A stretch of 5,189 nt of DNA, from contig JACQAJ010000065.1 in the NCBI GenBank assembly GCA_016195045.1, positions 1 to 5,189 of the forward strand, written 5' to 3'. Numbering within the stretch: position 1 is the stretch's first letter; the number at the start of each line of letters is the position of its first letter. The DNA is from Candidatus Azambacteria bacterium (lineage in GTDB: Bacteria > Patescibacteriota > Minisyncoccia > GWC2-36-17 > JACQAJ01). Of the stretch, positions 5,062-5,189 are shown one piece after another. Under the pieces are notes generated by a model. It saw only the letters and a program-made list of their open reading frames with translations, did not search any database and was not told the origin of the DNA. The translations under genes were made by a program, and so were the position numbers.

Positions 5062-5109
5062 TAATAAATGTTACCCAAATACTACTGGATATTTAATAAA
5101 TAGGTTACC
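5062..5109. repeat. Direct repeat upstream of the plus-strand gene
   Basis: TAATAAAT followed by GTTACC occurs at 5062-5075 and again, with two extra bases between the halves (AG), at 5094-5109. The GTTACC cores are 34 nt apart and the second ends 8 nt before the ATG at 5118. The copies could be paired binding sites for a regulator of the divergent promoters, or chance in AT-rich DNA. Confidence 0.4.
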
Positions 5110-5117
5110 GTGTTTCT

Positions 5118-5189
5118 ATGAAAATGGAAACCAAAAAAGAGGTATTTGGAAAATTTATTGAAGAGTATTACCGAGCCAAATTTCAAGAA
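5118..5189 (+). CDS. 5' end of an unidentified protein, possibly transposase/integrase-like
   Basis: Twenty-four codons are open to the window edge: MKMETKKEVFGKFIEEYYRA followed by KFQE. The codons look like those of the neighbouring genes and the frame is undisturbed. This is the only plus-strand gene in the window, diverging from the RNA gene across about 100 nt. The charged start with an FxxFIEEYY helix resembles, from memory, N-termini of some DDE/integrase-core transposases, but 24 residues cannot support a family call. The ATG at 5118 is the first; a second ATG two codons on (5124) is an alternative. Only a weak AGG (5102-5104) precedes it, too far away to be a good ribosome-binding site. 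A possible -35 TTGTCA (5041-5046) overlaps the RNA promoter. Confidence 0.5.
   Translation, partial: MKMETKKEVFGKFIEEYYRAKFQE

Noticed and set aside
1..5189. CRISPR array or rRNA genes
   Set aside because: No direct repeats with uniform spacers are present; the only tandem arrays are the 7-nt units. No rRNA-like conserved stretches were seen.

Overview
The window looks like AT-rich chromosomal DNA from a small-genome, uncultured-type bacterium, most likely of the Patescibacteria/CPR radiation. The grounds are a lysine-rich compact sigma factor, genes starting without Shine-Dalgarno sites, and short AT-rich spacers. This placement is inference from gene style; no marker in the window fixes the lineage.

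Layout: almost everything is on the minus strand. Reading that strand 5' to 3' (right to left): a consensus promoter (5020-5047) drives an apparently non-coding structured RNA (about 5013 to 4610) that ends in a classic intrinsic terminator. Next comes a two-gene pair with a 1-nt gap: a GHKL/HATPase protein (3967-4554) and a STAS-like DUF4325-type protein (3669-3965), resembling a partner-switching anti-sigma kinase and antagonist. DNA primase dnaG follows (1936-3646 in total), then a 496-nt spacer, the housekeeping sigma factor rpoD/sigA (246-1439), and the 5' part of a tRNA-Asn gene with its own promoter (1-41). On the plus strand, only the first 24 codons of an unidentified gene (from 5118) are visible at the right edge, divergent from the RNA gene.

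The most striking points: (1) dnaG is broken near its 5' end. Codons for the first 30 or so residues are present, but most of the CHC2 zinc-ribbon domain is missing through an out-of-frame deletion of roughly 80-90 nt, leaving a 528-residue ORF with the polymerase/Toprim and C-terminal parts only. (2) A 7-nt tandem repeat family occurs twice around dnaG: once read in frame inside the primase as a Pro/Thr/Tyr-rich insertion, and once in the spacer just upstream, where it also encodes the last residues of the STAS protein. (3) The roughly 400-nt RNA has two possible pseudoknots, several hairpins and a short tag-like ORF, but I cannot match it to RNase P, tmRNA, SRP or 6S RNA. (4) A predicted partner-switch module sits directly upstream of the replication/transcription genes dnaG and rpoD.
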